Shown: positions 62,308-64,000 of the stretch, piece by piece
How positions within the stretch are numbered: the stretch's first letter is position 1
How the letters are laid out: each line of letters begins with the position of its first letter
Notes under the pieces: generated by a model
The model's input: only the letters and a program-made list of their open reading frames with translations
Told to the model about the DNA's origin: nothing
The model's database searches: none
Program-made: the position numbers and the translations under genes
Assembly (NCBI RefSeq): GCF_018860965.1
Contig: NZ_JAHKQF010000018.1
Span: forward strand, 186,001 to 250,000
Source: Alteromonas sp. C1M14
GTDB lineage: Bacteria > Pseudomonadota > Gammaproteobacteria > Enterobacterales > Alteromonadaceae
Reading direction: 5' to 3'
DNA length: 64,000 nt

Positions 62308-63054
62308 ATGACGGATATTCTTGGCTATCGCGCAAAGTTTGGGGTACTTGGGCCCTCTACCAATACCACGGTACAACCGGAAATGGATGAAATGCGCCCG
62401 GCAGGGGTGACCAACCATTACAGCCGCATCATTGTGGACAATGCCCAAGCCTTATCGAATGCGTCGTTCCTAAAAGGGACAACCCTCATTGACCAAGGCA
62501 CCGTTGAGGCCGTTAAGGGCGTGATGACCTGTGCGCCGGATTATTTGGTGATGGGGATGTCGGCCGTTACCTTTTACGGCGGCGCCAAAGGTGCGGCAAC
62601 CTGGCAACAAAACATCGAAGAGGTGGCTGGGGTGAAGTCGTCCATTGGCTCGGTCTCTGTGGTAGAAGCCTTTAAAGCCATAGGAGGGATTAAAAAAGTG
62701 GCATTTTTATCCCCTTATTATCCGGTGGCCAATGCCGAAGTGAGCAACTTTCTTAGTGATTATGGTTTTGAAACCGTTGCAGACCATCCTTTCCAGGCCC
62801 CTACCTGGACGGCCATTGCCGAGATCACGAACAACCAAGTTCGCAAGGTTGTTGACCAACTTAACAACGACAGCGTAGACGCAATCCTGCAAGTGGGTAC
62901 TAACTTATCTATGGCTCGACTCGCTGGTCGATTAGAAGCTGAACTGGCCAAGCCGGTGATAGCCATTAATACCGCGACCTACTGGCATGCACTACGCAGC
63001 TTTGGCATCCGCGATCAAATCAGTGGCTTTGGCCGTTTACTAGAGGAATTTTAA
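62308..63054 (+). CDS. Asp/Glu racemase-superfamily protein (maleate isomerase/AMDase-like) lacking both catalytic cysteines
   Basis: The 248-residue protein has the family start FGVLGPSTNTTVQPEM as in maleate isomerase (NicE) and arylmalonate decarboxylase. Where those have the first cysteine, it reads VMGMSAVTFYGG, and at the second site QVGTNLS instead of SCTNL. The one cysteine, in VMTCAPDY, lies just before the first site. A two-cysteine isomerase mechanism is therefore not possible; decarboxylation, lyase or another activity must be considered. GGAGAGGG is upstream, and the gene lies 10 bp behind the monooxygenase. Confidence 0.82.
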   Translation: MTDILGYRAKFGVLGPSTNTTVQPEMDEMRPAGVTNHYSRIIVDNAQALSNASFLKGTTLIDQGTVEAVKGVMTCAPDYLVMGMSAVTFYGGAKGAATWQQNIEEVAGVKSSIGSVSVVEAFKAIGGIKKVAFLSPYYPVANAEVSNFLSDYGFETVADHPFQAPTWTAIAEITNNQVRKVVDQLNNDSVDAILQVGTNLSMARLAGRLEAELAKPVIAINTATYWHALRSFGIRDQISGFGRLLEEF

Positions 63055-63056
63055 GT

Positions 63057-63968
63057 ATGCAATATGATTACGTACCCATGCCCGAGCGGGGCCAACTTAA
63101 ATGGCCCGGTGATAAGCGCGTTGCGCTGATCTTAACCTTTAATCTGGAAACCTGGGATTTAACCAAAGATACGGATAAACCTTATTACGCCGGTGGCCCA
63201 GATATATTGCCCAGTTCCTTGCCAGGCAATACCCCTGATTACCCCAATTTTACGTGGCGGGAATATGGTCAGCGAGTGGGTATTTGGCGCCTTTTTGAGC
63301 TCTTTGATGAACTGGGTGTTAAAGCCAGTTGTACCACCAATGCTGTCACTTTCGAACGTCGCGACGCCATGACCAAAGCCTGTTTGGACAGAGGGTGGGA
63401 GCTAATCACCCACAACTACGAACAAGGTGAATTGCTGACCAACTTTGCCCATGAGCCAGACAAAGAACAGGCGGTCATTAGTCGTTCTATTGCTATGTTC
63501 GAGCAACACGTTGGTAGACGTCCCGTGGGGTGGTTGTCGTCCTCATTACGGGGCACACTGAATACCCCGGCTATCCTCGCGAAAGAAGGATACAAGTTTT
63601 ATTGTGACATCATGAATGACGACCAGCCCTTTATGATTAAAACCGACAATGGCCCCATTGTATCTGTGCCCTATTCTAATGAAATCAATGACTTTACTAT
63701 CATCACCCGGCGCGGCCATACCACCGATGAGTATCGAGATATTCTGATTGAAGAGTTAGATGTGTTGTATAAAGAGGGGGAAAGCCAGGCTCGCATTATG
63801 AACATTGGCCTGCATCCTCACGTTACCGGTCGTGCCTATCGCATTCGTGCTATTCGTGAATTTATCGAATACGCCAAAACCCTTCCTGGTGTTTGGTGGC
63901 CGACGCGAGAAGAAGTGGCCGATTGGTATTTAACGCAGCAGAGCACCCATATTCCAGGGCAACTGTAA
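63057..63968 (+). CDS. polysaccharide deacetylase/PuuE-like metal hydrolase (copy 3)
   Basis: The 303-residue protein is a third PuuE-like NodB-fold hydrolase. Motif 1 is LTFNLETWD, metal histidines are in LITHNYEQGEL, motif 3 is GWLSSSLRGTLNTPAIL and late histidines are in IGLHPHVTGRAYR. There is no signal peptide. It lies 2 bp behind the racemase-like gene and is cotranscribed with the monooxygenase, pairing ring hydroxylation with ring-amide hydrolysis. Confidence 0.88.
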   Translation: MQYDYVPMPERGQLKWPGDKRVALILTFNLETWDLTKDTDKPYYAGGPDILPSSLPGNTPDYPNFTWREYGQRVGIWRLFELFDELGVKASCTTNAVTFERRDAMTKACLDRGWELITHNYEQGELLTNFAHEPDKEQAVISRSIAMFEQHVGRRPVGWLSSSLRGTLNTPAILAKEGYKFYCDIMNDDQPFMIKTDNGPIVSVPYSNEINDFTIITRRGHTTDEYRDILIEELDVLYKEGESQARIMNIGLHPHVTGRAYRIRAIREFIEYAKTLPGVWWPTREEVADWYLTQQSTHIPGQL

Positions 63969-63989
63969 CTATCGCGAGGATAACAGCGT

Positions 63990-64000
63990 ATGACTGATAG
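63990..64000 (+). CDS. start of a further gene, cut by the window edge
   Basis: An ATG with CGAGGA about 10 nt upstream begins 21 bp after the deacetylase stop codon. Only MTD and a partial codon are visible, so nothing can be said about its product except that it would belong to the same operon. Confidence 0.4.

Overview
The window looks like an accessory catabolic island in a marine gammaproteobacterium, most likely of the order Alteromonadales. The marine-proteobacterial sortase with its VIT/VWA target, the DnaJ-related protein, the many TonB-dependent receptors, the AcrAB-type RND pump and the Tat- and lipoprotein signals all fit that group; the placement is inference from gene content. 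I saw no rRNA, tRNA, CRISPR array or insertion sequence. Two genes are collapsed remnants, which shows the island is still being remodelled.

Layout. Positions 1-3.8 kb hold the end of a fumarate-reductase-type flavoprotein, a 2x[4Fe-4S] ferredoxin, a small lipoprotein, an IclR regulator and an MFS carrier. At 3.9-5.6 kb is an exported sulfatase, and at 5.8-11.3 kb an ABC exporter operon ending in a TonB siderophore-type receptor. At 11.4-14.0 kb a sortase and its substrate lie on the minus strand. At 14.3-20.3 kb are a YbaN-like membrane protein, a DnaJ-related protein, and a TetR repressor divergent from an RND efflux operon. At 20.7-22.1 kb are a Crp/Fnr regulator, a remnant of a Tat-exported flavin amine oxidase and a cytochrome c. 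At 22.2-28.3 kb is a minus-strand operon (TonB receptor, serine hydrolase, membrane cytochrome c, serine hydrolase), followed by a sodium:solute symporter and a membrane protein to 30.8 kb.

From 30.9 kb to the right edge almost every gene looks catabolic: ETF-quinone oxidoreductase divergent from etfBA, a CaiB-type CoA-transferase, a GntR/UTRA regulator, a 4-cresol-dehydrogenase-like flavoprotein, an MDR reductase, an alpha/beta hydrolase, a flavin reductase, MmgE/PrpD, a methyltransferase, a DUF1838 protein, an SDR with a RedY-like partner, two isochorismatase-type hydrolases, three polysaccharide-deacetylase/PuuE-like hydrolases, LeuCD-type hydratase subunits, an MFS carrier, an HMG-CoA-lyase-like enzyme, a VOC protein, an isocitrate-lyase/PEP-mutase-family lyase, an iron alcohol dehydrogenase, an aromatic-type FAD monooxygenase and an Asp/Glu-racemase-like protein.

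These functions fit a route in which an N-containing ring such as a substituted cyclic imide is opened, de-amidated to an alkyl-maleate, hydrated by the LeuCD pair and cleaved by the KKCGH-type lyase to keto acid plus short acid. This is inference built on nicotinate and cyclic-imide precedents; the substrate is unknown. Two regulatory layers are visible: FNR-type boxes (TTGAT-N4-ATCAA) around the Crp/Fnr gene and its neighbours, and a recurring ATATTGTTA core in the catabolic promoters that may be the operator of a local regulator such as the GntR protein.
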